From positions 1 through 10,766 of the forward strand of contig CAJVCJ010000038.1 of assembly GCA_910595855.1 (NCBI GenBank): a DNA stretch of 10,766 nucleotides, in the 5' to 3' direction. Every line of letters begins with the position of its first letter. Positions within the stretch are counted from its first letter, which is position 1. Origin of the DNA: Candidatus Thioglobus vulcanius (GTDB taxonomy: Bacteria; Pseudomonadota; Gammaproteobacteria; PS1; Pseudothioglobaceae). Below the pieces are notes generated by a model that made no database searches, was not told the DNA's origin, and saw only the letters and a list, made by a program, of their open reading frames with translations. A program made the position numbers and the translations under genes. Of this stretch, positions 1 to 6,398 are shown piece by piece.

Positions 1-17
1 GTCTATCAACACATTAA
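1..17 (+). CDS. atpH: Possible 3' end of atpH (ATP synthase delta subunit), last codons only
   Basis: Reading from base 3 gives Leu-Ser-Thr-His followed by a TAA stop at 15-17. The delta-subunit gene normally lies directly upstream of atpA in proteobacterial atp operons, and delta proteins often end in a short Leu/Ser-rich tail. The assignment rests on position and four residues, so it is an inference. The next frame has a stop at 31-33 and could equally be the true end, and the window start gives too little to decide. Confidence 0.3.
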
Positions 18-33
18 TTATAAATTTATATAA

Positions 34-42
34 AAGGAAGAG
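34..42 (+). promoter_or_regulatory. Shine-Dalgarno site of atpA
   Basis: The purine run AAGGAAGAG ends two bases before the ATG at 45, with the GGA core about seven bases upstream of it. It is one of the stronger ribosome-binding sites in the window and fixes the atpA start. Many other genes here have no recognisable site. Confidence 0.7.
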
Positions 43-44
43 TT

Positions 45-1586
45 ATGCAATTAAACGCCAGCGAAATTAGTGATTTAATTAAAAAACAAATAGAAGGTTT
101 TGACTTTGGGTCAGAAGCTCGCACGGAAGGTAGAATTGTAAGTGTTAGTGACGGTATTGTTAAAATTCACGGCTTAGCTGACGTTCAATTTGGTGAAATG
201 CTTGAATTCCCAAATAACACATTTGGAATGGCACTTAACCTTGAGCAAGACTCAGTTGGTGCAGTTGTACTAGGTGATTACCTTCACTTGTCAGAAGGCG
301 ATATTGTTAAGTGTACTAACAGATTGGTAGAAGTGCCAGTAGGTGATGCTATGCTAGGACGAGTTGTAAACCCATTAGGTCAGCCTATTGACGGTAAGGG
401 TTCAATTGCAACAACAGCTACACTTCCTTTAGAAATTATGGCACCTGGTGTTATTGAGCGCAAGTCAGTTGATCAGCCAGTTCAGACTGGTGTTAAAGCA
501 ATTGATGCAATGGTTCCAGTTGGTCGTGGCCAGCGTGAGCTAATTATTGGCGATCGCCAAACAGGTAAAACAGCCGTTGCGATTGATGCCATTATCAATC
601 AAAAAGATACAGGCATTAAATGTGTGTATGTTGCAATTGGTCAAAAAGATTCTTCAGTTGCTGCTGTTGTACGAAAATTAGAAGAGCACGGCGCTTTAGA
701 AAACACTATTATTGTTAATGCAGGTGCAGCATCTTCTCCTTCACTTCAGTACATTGCACCTTATGCAGGTTGTTCTATGGCTGAGTACTTCCGTGATCGT
801 GGTGAAGATGCTTTAATTGTATATGATGACTTGACTAAGCAGGCTTGGGCATATCGTGAAGTATCATTGTTATTGAAGCGTCCACCAGGACGTGAAGCAT
901 ATCCAGGCGATGTATTCTATTTACATTCTCGTTTGCTAGAGCGTGCATCGCGTGTAAACGCTGAGTACGTTGAAAGAATGACTAATGGCGAAGTAAAAGG
1001 CAAAACTGGTTCATTAACAGCATTTCCAATTATTGAAACCCAAGGTGGCGACGTATCTGCATTTGTACCAACAAACGTAATTTCGATTACTGATGGCCAG
1101 ATCTTCTTAGAGACTGACTTGTTTAACGCCGGTGTAAGACCTGCGATTAACGCTGGTTTATCAGTATCTCGTGTTGGTGGTGCAGCGCAAACAAACATCA
1201 TTAAGAAGCTTGGTGGTGGTATTCGTTTAGACTTGGCTCAGTACCGTGAATTACAAGCATTTGCACAGTTTGCATCAGATCTTGATGCTGAAACAAAAGC
1301 ACAGATTGATCGTGGTCAACGTGTAACAGAGTTAATGAAGCAGAAGCAGTACACACCACTATCTGTGGCAGAGCTTGCAACATCATTATTCGCAGCTAAT
1401 TCAGGATCACTTGATGACATTGATGCTAAGAAAGTTGTTGATTTTGAAGAAGCATTATTAAACTACATGAAGTCAAACCAAACTGCGTTAATGGACGAAA
1501 TTAACAAAGATGGTGAATACAATGATGATGTTGCTAGCAAGTTACAAGCAGCAATTGATGACTTCAAGGCAAACCACACTTGGTAA
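45..1586 (+). CDS. atpA: F1 ATP synthase subunit alpha
   Basis: This is the non-catalytic nucleotide-binding subunit of the F1 head. Three alpha alternate with three beta subunits on the cytoplasmic face of the inner membrane to couple proton flow to ATP synthesis. The 513-residue length equals E. coli alpha. The order is an N-terminal beta-barrel (about 1-95), then the P-loop nucleotide-binding domain with Walker A GDRQTGKT at 169-176, then a helical C-terminal domain ending in Trp. The arginine finger that reaches into the beta catalytic site is visible as R376 in SVSRVGG, the same number as in E. coli. The start is supported by a good ribosome-binding site at 34-42. atpG follows after nine bases. 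No residue looks aberrant and identification is secure. Confidence 0.99.
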   Translation: MQLNASEISDLIKKQIEGFDFGSEARTEGRIVSVSDGIVKIHGLADVQFGEMLEFPNNTFGMALNLEQDSVGAVVLGDYLHLSEGDIVKCTNRLVEVPVGDAMLGRVVNPLGQPIDGKGSIATTATLPLEIMAPGVIERKSVDQPVQTGVKAIDAMVPVGRGQRELIIGDRQTGKTAVAIDAIINQKDTGIKCVYVAIGQKDSSVAAVVRKLEEHGALENTIIVNAGAASSPSLQYIAPYAGCSMAEYFRDRGEDALIVYDDLTKQAWAYREVSLLLKRPPGREAYPGDVFYLHSRLLERASRVNAEYVERMTNGEVKGKTGSLTAFPIIETQGGDVSAFVPTNVISITDGQIFLETDLFNAGVRPAINAGLSVSRVGGAAQTNIIKKLGGGIRLDLAQYRELQAFAQFASDLDAETKAQIDRGQRVTELMKQKQYTPLSVAELATSLFAANSGSLDDIDAKKVVDFEEALLNYMKSNQTALMDEINKDGEYNDDVASKLQAAIDDFKANHTW

Positions 1587-1595
1587 TTAAATAAT

Positions 1596-2459
1596 ATGGC
1601 AGCTGGAAAGGAAATTAGAACGCAGATCGCGAGTATTAAAAATACTCAGAAGATCACTTCAGCCATGGAAATGGTGGCTGCATCTAAAATGAAAAAGGCC
1701 CAAAACAGAATGGAGGCATCACGCCCTTATTCTGAGAAAATTACCAATGTAATTGGCCATTTAGCAAATGCTCATCCTGAGTTTGAACATCCTTATATGA
1801 AAGAGGTTGGCGAACTTAAGCGTGTAGGCATAATTATTATCTCGAGTGATCGTGGATTATGTGGCGGCTTAAATACCAACTTGTTTAGAAATATATTAAA
1901 GCAGGTTGCTGATTATCAAGCCAAAGGTATTGAAGTTGATATTTGCACGATTGGCAAAAAGGCTACCTCTTTCTTCAAAAATTCTGGTTTGACTATTAAG
2001 TCTGTATTAACAGATTTGGGTGATGCGCCACATTTTGATGACCTATTAGGTACAGTTAAAGTAATGTTAGATGCTTATGACAATGATGAGTTTCAGCAAT
2101 TGTCAGTTGCCTACAATAGATTTGCTAACACCATGACTCAAGTGCCTACAACCGCGCAGTTGATTCCAATGGTAGCATCTGATGCTGAAGGCATGGATCA
2201 TCGATGGGACTATATTTATGAGCCAGATGCTGAAGAAGCATTAAGCGCATTGTTGGTAAGATATATTGAAGCCTTGGTTTACCAAGGATTGGTTGAGAAT
2301 ATTGCGTGTGAGCAGTCATCAAGAATGGTTGCTATGAAGAGTGCAACAGACAATGCTGGTGACATGGTAGATGAACTAGAAATGGTTTACAATAAAGCAA
2401 GACAAGCAGCTATTACTCAGGAGATTTCTGAGATTGTAAGTGGTGCGTCAGCAGTATAG
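1596..2459 (+). CDS. atpG: F1 ATP synthase subunit gamma
   Basis: This is the central rotor shaft of F1, turning inside the alpha3beta3 ring and linking it to epsilon and the c-ring. At 287 residues it matches E. coli gamma in length. The N-terminal coiled-coil helix carries the family signature (KEIRTQIASIKNTQKITSAM, about 5-24). The mid-domain has SSDRGLCGGLN near residues 83-94. The C-terminal helix contains RMVAMKSATDNAGDM and ends in EIVSGASAV, all close to E. coli. It begins nine bases after atpA, and the short A/T spacer holds no Shine-Dalgarno sequence. Translation may therefore be coupled to atpA, which is an inference. A 36-base gap separates it from atpD. Confidence 0.98.
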   Translation: MAAGKEIRTQIASIKNTQKITSAMEMVAASKMKKAQNRMEASRPYSEKITNVIGHLANAHPEFEHPYMKEVGELKRVGIIIISSDRGLCGGLNTNLFRNILKQVADYQAKGIEVDICTIGKKATSFFKNSGLTIKSVLTDLGDAPHFDDLLGTVKVMLDAYDNDEFQQLSVAYNRFANTMTQVPTTAQLIPMVASDAEGMDHRWDYIYEPDAEEALSALLVRYIEALVYQGLVENIACEQSSRMVAMKSATDNAGDMVDELEMVYNKARQAAITQEISEIVSGASAV

Positions 2460-2484
2460 AATTTAAAAATAAAGATTTAAAAAA

Positions 2485-2490
2485 AGGAAA
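2485..2490 (+). promoter_or_regulatory. Shine-Dalgarno site of atpD
   Basis: AGGAAA lies five bases before the ATG at 2496, within the A-rich 36-base atpG-atpD spacer. It supports the chosen atpD start. The rest of the spacer shows no hairpin or promoter that I can support. Confidence 0.6.
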
Positions 2491-2495
2491 ACAAA

Positions 2496-3875
2496 ATGAG
2501 CAGCGGAAAAATTACACAAATTATTGGTGCGGTTATTGATGTCGAATTCTCGGCAGGCACCGTTCCAAATATTTATGATGCCTTGATTGTTACAGAAACA
2601 GGCCTTACTATTGAAGTACAGCAGCAGTTAGGTGATAACACGGTTCGTGGTATTGCCATGGGTGGTTCAGAAGGTTTAAAACGTGGTCTTGAAGTAACGA
2701 GCACAGGCTCGCCAATTCAAGTACCTGTTGGAACTAAAACTTTGGGTCGTATTATGAACGTATTGGGTGAGCCAATCGATAATGCTGGTGAAATTGGTGA
2801 AGAGTCTAGAAATGCAATTCACCGTCCTGCACCTGCTTATGATGAACTTGCGCCTGCTGCAGAATTGCTAGAAACTGGTATTAAGGTTATTGACTTAGTT
2901 TGCCCATTTGCGAAAGGTGGTAAAGTTGGTTTATTTGGCGGTGCTGGTGTTGGTAAAACTGTAAACATGATGGAGCTTATTCGTAATATTGCGATTGAGC
3001 ACTCAGGTTATTCTGTTTTTGCTGGCGTTGGTGAGCGTACTCGTGAGGGTAATGACTTCTATCATGAAATGAAAGAATCAAACGTTCTTGATAAGGTGTC
3101 GTTAGTTTATGGCCAAATGAACGAGCCTCCTGGAAACAGATTGCGTGTTGCTCTTACCGGTTTAACAATGGCTGAAGCATTCCGTGACGAAGGACGTGAC
3201 GTATTATTATTTATTGATAACATTTATCGTTACACGCTTGCGGGTACTGAAGTATCAGCACTATTAGGTCGTATGCCTTCAGCGGTAGGTTACCAGCCAA
3301 CATTAGCATCAGAAATGGGTGCATTGCAAGAGCGTATTACATCAACTAAGAAGGGTTCAATTACATCAATTCAAGCGGTATACGTACCTGCTGACGACTT
3401 AACTGATCCTTCTCCAGCAACAACATTTGCCCACTTGGATGCAACTGTTGTATTGTCTCGTCAAGTAGCTGAATTGGGTATCTACCCTGCTGTAGATCCA
3501 CTAGATTCTACTTCTCGTCAGCTTGATCCGTTAATCGTTGGTCAAGAGCATTACGATATTGCTCGTAGCGTACAAGGTGTTTTGCAGCGCTATAAAGAAT
3601 TAAAAGATATTATTGCAATTTTGGGTATGGATGAATTATCTGAAGAAGATAAGCAAGCTGTATCACGTGCTCGTAAAGTTCAGCGCTTCTTATCTCAGCC
3701 ATTCTTTGTCGCTGAAGTATTTACCGGTTCCCCTGGTAAGTATGTATCTCTTAAAGATACACTTTCAGGTTTCCAAGCTATTCTTAGTGGTGAACTTGAT
3801 AGTATTCCAGAGCAAGCATTCTACATGACTGGCTCTATTGAAGAAGTTCGCGAACGAGCTGCGGAGAAAGCGTAA
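2496..3875 (+). CDS. atpD: F1 ATP synthase subunit beta (catalytic)
   Basis: This is the catalytic F1 subunit that makes ATP from ADP and phosphate. Its 459 residues compare with 460 in E. coli. The Walker A loop GGAGVGKT is at 148-155, and the catalytic glutamate is E180 in the GERTREGNDFYHEM stretch. LLFIDNIYRYTLAG forms the Walker B region. GIYPAVDPLDSTSR supplies the adenine-pocket tyrosine. The C-terminal domain has an intact DELSEED motif at 379-385, the segment that contacts gamma during rotation. It starts behind a clear ribosome-binding site and its TAA is directly followed by the atpC ATG. All key residues are present, so it should be an active enzyme. Confidence 0.99.
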   Translation: MSSGKITQIIGAVIDVEFSAGTVPNIYDALIVTETGLTIEVQQQLGDNTVRGIAMGGSEGLKRGLEVTSTGSPIQVPVGTKTLGRIMNVLGEPIDNAGEIGEESRNAIHRPAPAYDELAPAAELLETGIKVIDLVCPFAKGGKVGLFGGAGVGKTVNMMELIRNIAIEHSGYSVFAGVGERTREGNDFYHEMKESNVLDKVSLVYGQMNEPPGNRLRVALTGLTMAEAFRDEGRDVLLFIDNIYRYTLAGTEVSALLGRMPSAVGYQPTLASEMGALQERITSTKKGSITSIQAVYVPADDLTDPSPATTFAHLDATVVLSRQVAELGIYPAVDPLDSTSRQLDPLIVGQEHYDIARSVQGVLQRYKELKDIIAILGMDELSEEDKQAVSRARKVQRFLSQPFFVAEVFTGSPGKYVSLKDTLSGFQAILSGELDSIPEQAFYMTGSIEEVRERAAEKA

Positions 3876-4292
3876 ATGTCAATGATTCAAGTTGATATCG
3901 TAAGTGCGACTGAGTCGTTATATTCGGGAGAAGCTAAGTGTGTATTTGCTCCTGGTGATAGCGGTGAGTTAGGTATTTACCCTCAACATTTACCTTTATT
4001 GTCAACACTACGTCCTGGTGAGGTTCGTGTTGAAACTGAAAGTGGCATTGAGTCAATTTATGTTTCTGGCGGTATTGTTGAAGTACAGCCAACGGTTGTC
4101 ACTATTTTTTCGGATACGGCGATACGTGCTCATGATTTAGATGAGTCTAAAGCACTAGAAGCTAAGCAAAGAGCAGAAGAGGAGATGGCTAATGCAGATA
4201 CGGATCATGATATTACATCAACACAGGCTGCTTTAGCCGAGTCTATGGCTCAGTTGCAATTAATTTCTAAGATGAGAGGAAAGAAGCGTTAA
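3876..4292 (+). CDS. atpC: F1 ATP synthase subunit epsilon
   Basis: This rotor subunit binds gamma and the c-ring and in bacteria can restrain ATP hydrolysis. It has 138 residues against 139 in E. coli. Residues 1 to about 86 form the beta-sandwich (GELGIYPQHLPLLSTLRPG and the YVSGGIVEV strand are typical). From about residue 88 to the basic tail MRGKKR lies the helical hairpin (ESKALEAKQRAEEEM then a second Gln/Leu-rich helix). The ATG abuts the atpD stop with no gap. GGAG at 3863-3866 inside the atpD end gives a ribosome-binding site nine bases away. A second Met at residue 3 is possible but sits further from that site. It is the last gene of the operon, followed by a terminator. Confidence 0.97.
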   Translation: MSMIQVDIVSATESLYSGEAKCVFAPGDSGELGIYPQHLPLLSTLRPGEVRVETESGIESIYVSGGIVEVQPTVVTIFSDTAIRAHDLDESKALEAKQRAEEEMANADTDHDITSTQAALAESMAQLQLISKMRGKKR

Positions 4293-4336
4293 ACGCAAAT
4301 AACTTTTAAATCTTAGCTTGTATTGTTGATAAATTT

Positions 4337-4367
4337 AACGCCTTCTTTTTAGAAGGCGTTTTTGTTT
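4337..4367 (+). terminator. Rho-independent terminator of the atp operon
   Basis: A perfect 10-bp stem (AACGCCTTCT at 4337-4346 pairing with AGAAGGCGTT at 4351-4360) closes a TTTT loop. It runs into a T-rich tail, TTTTTGTTT, through 4367. It sits 44 bases after the atpC stop, so it very likely ends the atp transcript. On the opposite strand the stem is followed by AAATTTATC and not a U-run, so it should work poorly for the convergent leftward transcript. The remainder of the gap up to 4467 shows nothing I can support. Confidence 0.9.
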
Positions 4368-4467
4368 AACAAGTACACCACAAGCAAAGTTAATTATTTC
4401 ATCATTCGGCCTTTCCACCTAGTGACAAGACACTTCAAATTCTAAAAAGCCCAGTGCCTGAAATTTA

Positions 4468-5001
4468 TCATACTAGGTATTTAGCCATCGCAGTCTCATA
4501 GTTATCTTGTGCTTTTAGAATGAAGTCACACACCTCTCTGACAGCACCGTGACCACCTTTTTTATCAGTAATAATACAGGCATTTTCTTTAACTAAGTCA
4601 TGGGCATTTGCTACTGCAATTGGTAGACCAACTTGTCGCATGACAGGCAAGTCAATAATGTCATCACCAACATAAGCGACTTGATCTGCACTGAGACTTA
4701 ATTTCACAAGCAACTCATTATAAGCAATTAATTTGTCACTTTGACCTTGGTAAAAGTGCTCAATTTTTAAGTTGCTCATTCGGTGCGCAACATTTGGTGA
4801 ATTTCTAGCACTAATGATTGCAGGTTCTACACCATATTCATTGAGTAGCTTAATGCCTAATCCGTCTAATGAGTTAAAGCGTTTTAGCTCAATCCCTTCA
4901 TCTGAAAAAAATAGCCCACCATCAGTAAGCACACCATCAACATCAAAAATAATTAGTTTAATTTTTTTAGCACGTAAATAGGCTTTGTTTAATAAATTCA
5001 T
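4468..5001 (-). CDS. kdsC: 3-deoxy-D-manno-octulosonate 8-phosphate phosphatase (KdsC)
   Basis: This HAD-superfamily phosphatase removes phosphate from Kdo-8-phosphate, the step before CMP-Kdo formation for lipopolysaccharide core, in the cytoplasm. With the start chosen here it has 177 residues. Motif I is DVDGVLTDG with the nucleophile D20 and acid/base D22. Motif II Ser is S64 in IISARN, motif III Lys is K90 in YQGQSDK, and motif IV is GDDIID at 112-117. The C-terminal GGHGAVREVCD is the KdsC-type tail. It lacks the capping domain of larger HAD enzymes, as expected. An upstream TTG at 5016 is in frame, but the ATG at 5001 has GGAG (5014-5011) nine bases ahead and forms an ATGA overlap with the ampD stop. 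I therefore prefer the ATG. It is the last gene of the leftward cluster. Confidence 0.94.
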   Translation of the reverse strand: MNLLNKAYLRAKKIKLIIFDVDGVLTDGGLFFSDEGIELKRFNSLDGLGIKLLNEYGVEPAIISARNSPNVAHRMSNLKIEHFYQGQSDKLIAYNELLVKLSLSADQVAYVGDDIIDLPVMRQVGLPIAVANAHDLVKENACIITDKKGGHGAVREVCDFILKAQDNYETAMAKYLV

Positions 5002-5516
5002 GTTATTTTTCTCCAAATAAAGGCAGCACCAGGATCAGTTTTTCTGCCCGGTGCTATATCGCTATGCCCAACAATATTAGCAATGGGATAGTAATTTTTC
5101 AAAATCGATAATACGTTATTTAATGATTGATATTGTTGTGTTTCATAGTTAATATTGTCAGATCCTTCAAGCTCAATGCCGATTGAATAATTGTTACAAT
5201 CTGGAACTTTGTTATAAATGGACTCACCCGCATGCCAAGCACGCTTATCAAAATCTACAAATTGTATTATTGAGCCATTTCGTTTAATTAGTAAATGGGC
5301 AGACACTTTAACATTTTTAATTGTTTCAAAATAAGCATGCTTGCTAGTATCAAGATTGTTGGTAAAAAAATCTTCGATATAATCATTATTAAACTCAGAA
5401 GGTGGTAATGATATGTTGTGAAGAACAATCAACGTTATTTCGCTATTTGGTGGACGCTGATTAAAGTTTTCAGAGGGGATTTGGACTGCTACATCTAGCT
5501 GATGATTAATAATCAT
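4998..5516 (-). CDS. ampD: 1,6-anhydro-N-acetylmuramyl-L-alanine amidase AmpD
   Basis: This cytoplasmic zinc amidase cleaves the bond between anhydro-MurNAc and the stem peptide during murein recycling. In species with an AmpR-AmpC system it also lowers the inducing muropeptides. The 172-residue protein has no signal peptide, which fits cytoplasmic AmpD better than periplasmic relatives. Zinc ligands are visible as H33 (LIVLHNISLPP), H151 (GHSDIAPGRKTDPG) and D161. Catalytic E115 sits in SIGIELEG, and K159 matches the second catalytic residue. FDKRAWHAG at about 89-97 is also characteristic. The 3' end overlaps kdsC by four bases. The ATG has no Shine-Dalgarno sequence, and a near-ideal promoter lies so close that the message may be leaderless. 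No beta-lactamase or regulator is in the window. Confidence 0.95.
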   Translation of the reverse strand: MIINHQLDVAVQIPSENFNQRPPNSEITLIVLHNISLPPSEFNNDYIEDFFTNNLDTSKHAYFETIKNVKVSAHLLIKRNGSIIQFVDFDKRAWHAGESIYNKVPDCNNYSIGIELEGSDNINYETQQYQSLNNVLSILKNYYPIANIVGHSDIAPGRKTDPGAAFIWRKIT

Positions 5517-5523
5517 GTGACTG

Positions 5524-5532
5524 ATTATAGCA
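5524..5532 (-). promoter_or_regulatory. Candidate extended -10 promoter for ampD-kdsC
   Basis: On the minus strand TGCTATAAT matches the extended -10 consensus TGnTATAAT exactly. It lies in the 18-base gap between the dioxygenase stop and the ampD ATG. No good -35 is seen at 15-18 bases upstream, which extended -10 promoters tolerate. Standard spacing puts the transcript start at 5517 or 5516, on or beside the ampD start codon. This is a motif match only, and TATAAT-like strings are common in AT-rich DNA. Confidence 0.5.
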
Positions 5533-5534
5533 GT

Positions 5535-6398
5535 TTAGTGGACTTCATTAAAATAACGCCCCCGCAGCATTAATCTAACCGATCCTGCTTCATCTGTAAA
5601 CGAGCTACGCTTATGTAAGATATTATTGCAAATTAGTCCTTGATTAGCGCTCATGGTATGAGAAAAATGATGTTCAGTGTTGCCACTTAATAGCTGATCA
5701 AGTATTTCCACAGCCTGTTTGATTTCATCTGAGTTGTAAAAATCTATGCTTTTTTTCCGTTGTGTATAGCGCATGTAAAGTTGATTGGTTTGATCGTCAA
5801 TTAAATAAATTGGCCCCACTGATGTCTCTCGCCTAATCTCTCCATCAACAATATGTGCTGGGATGCTCATTGCCTTTGCATGGGTTAGTGCTTTGGCTAC
5901 CTCTGGATTTTGTTCTCTTAGTAGTAAATAAATCATTTGGTGATCAATCCAACTATTCTCTCCACCACTTGACGCCGGATTGACGCAATACAATGAAAAT
6001 GCACGTACTCGATTTTCTATTGCATTGTAATAACCATCAGTATGCCAACCTATGGCACGATTAGTATAAGGAATGAATTCAGCTTGATGCTCAGCTTCAC
6101 TTTGAGTGATGTGAGCTAAGCCTTGATTTTCAACATACAAATGTGCATCAAAATCCTCTAGCCCAAATTGTTGATTAAAGCTGACTAAATCTTTTTCATA
6201 ATGCTGTAATTGCTGCGTTTGAAATAAAGCGAAGTTATTATGCTCGCACAACTTAACAATCTGTTTTTTTTCAGCTTGCGTTAGTTGTTTAGGATTGTTA
6301 ATTTCTATCAGGCAGTCTTCAATCTGAGTTACCGCTTTAGCAAGTTTTTCATCTCGCCAAAACTGGTAATCATCATTAGAAACTAGAATGTTAGCCAT
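5535..6398 (-). CDS. TauD/TfdA-family Fe(II)/2-oxoglutarate-dependent dioxygenase, substrate unknown
   Basis: This is a probable non-haem iron oxygenase that couples 2-oxoglutarate decarboxylation to hydroxylation of an unidentified substrate. With the start used here it has 287 residues. The facial triad can be read as H119-x-D121 in GWHTDGYYN and distal H262 in NNILHKRSSF. The arginines R275 and R279 (VRLMLRGRYF) have the RxxxR spacing that binds the 2-oxoglutarate carboxylate in TauD. The N-terminal 110 residues give no clue to substrate. An in-frame TTG at 6431 would add 11 residues deep inside yidC. The ATG at 6398 overlaps the yidC stop by eight bases and is the better start, though neither has a Shine-Dalgarno site. 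Taurine, betaine and other roles are all possible and I cannot choose. Its place between yidC and ampD is unexplained. Confidence 0.85.
   Translation of the reverse strand: MANILVSNDDYQFWRDEKLAKAVTQIEDCLIEINNPKQLTQAEKKQIVKLCEHNNFALFQTQQLQHYEKDLVSFNQQFGLEDFDAHLYVENQGLAHITQSEAEHQAEFIPYTNRAIGWHTDGYYNAIENRVRAFSLYCVNPASSGGENSWIDHQMIYLLLREQNPEVAKALTHAKAMSIPAHIVDGEIRRETSVGPIYLIDDQTNQLYMRYTQRKKSIDFYNSDEIKQAVEILDQLLSGNTEHHFSHTMSANQGLICNNILHKRSSFTDEAGSVRLMLRGRYFNEVH

Noticed and set aside
547..560. 14-base perfect palindrome TTGGCGATCGCCAA in atpA
   Set aside because: It encodes part of the invariant Walker A region (Gly-Asp-Arg-Gln), so the sequence is explained by protein constraint plus chance. No second copy is seen in the window.
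917..1201. 94-codon minus-strand open frame inside atpA
   Set aside because: It lies wholly antisense to a conserved gene, its translation shows no family pattern, and it has no ribosome-binding site. It is a shadow of atpA codon use.
3613..3828. 71-codon plus-strand open frame inside atpD
   Set aside because: It is in another frame of the conserved beta C-terminal domain (DELSEED region), with no family resemblance and no ribosome-binding site.
5002..5016. Longer kdsC using a TTG start at 5016
   Set aside because: That start would consume the GGAG that is properly spaced for the ATG at 5001, and the extra five residues carry no conserved feature.
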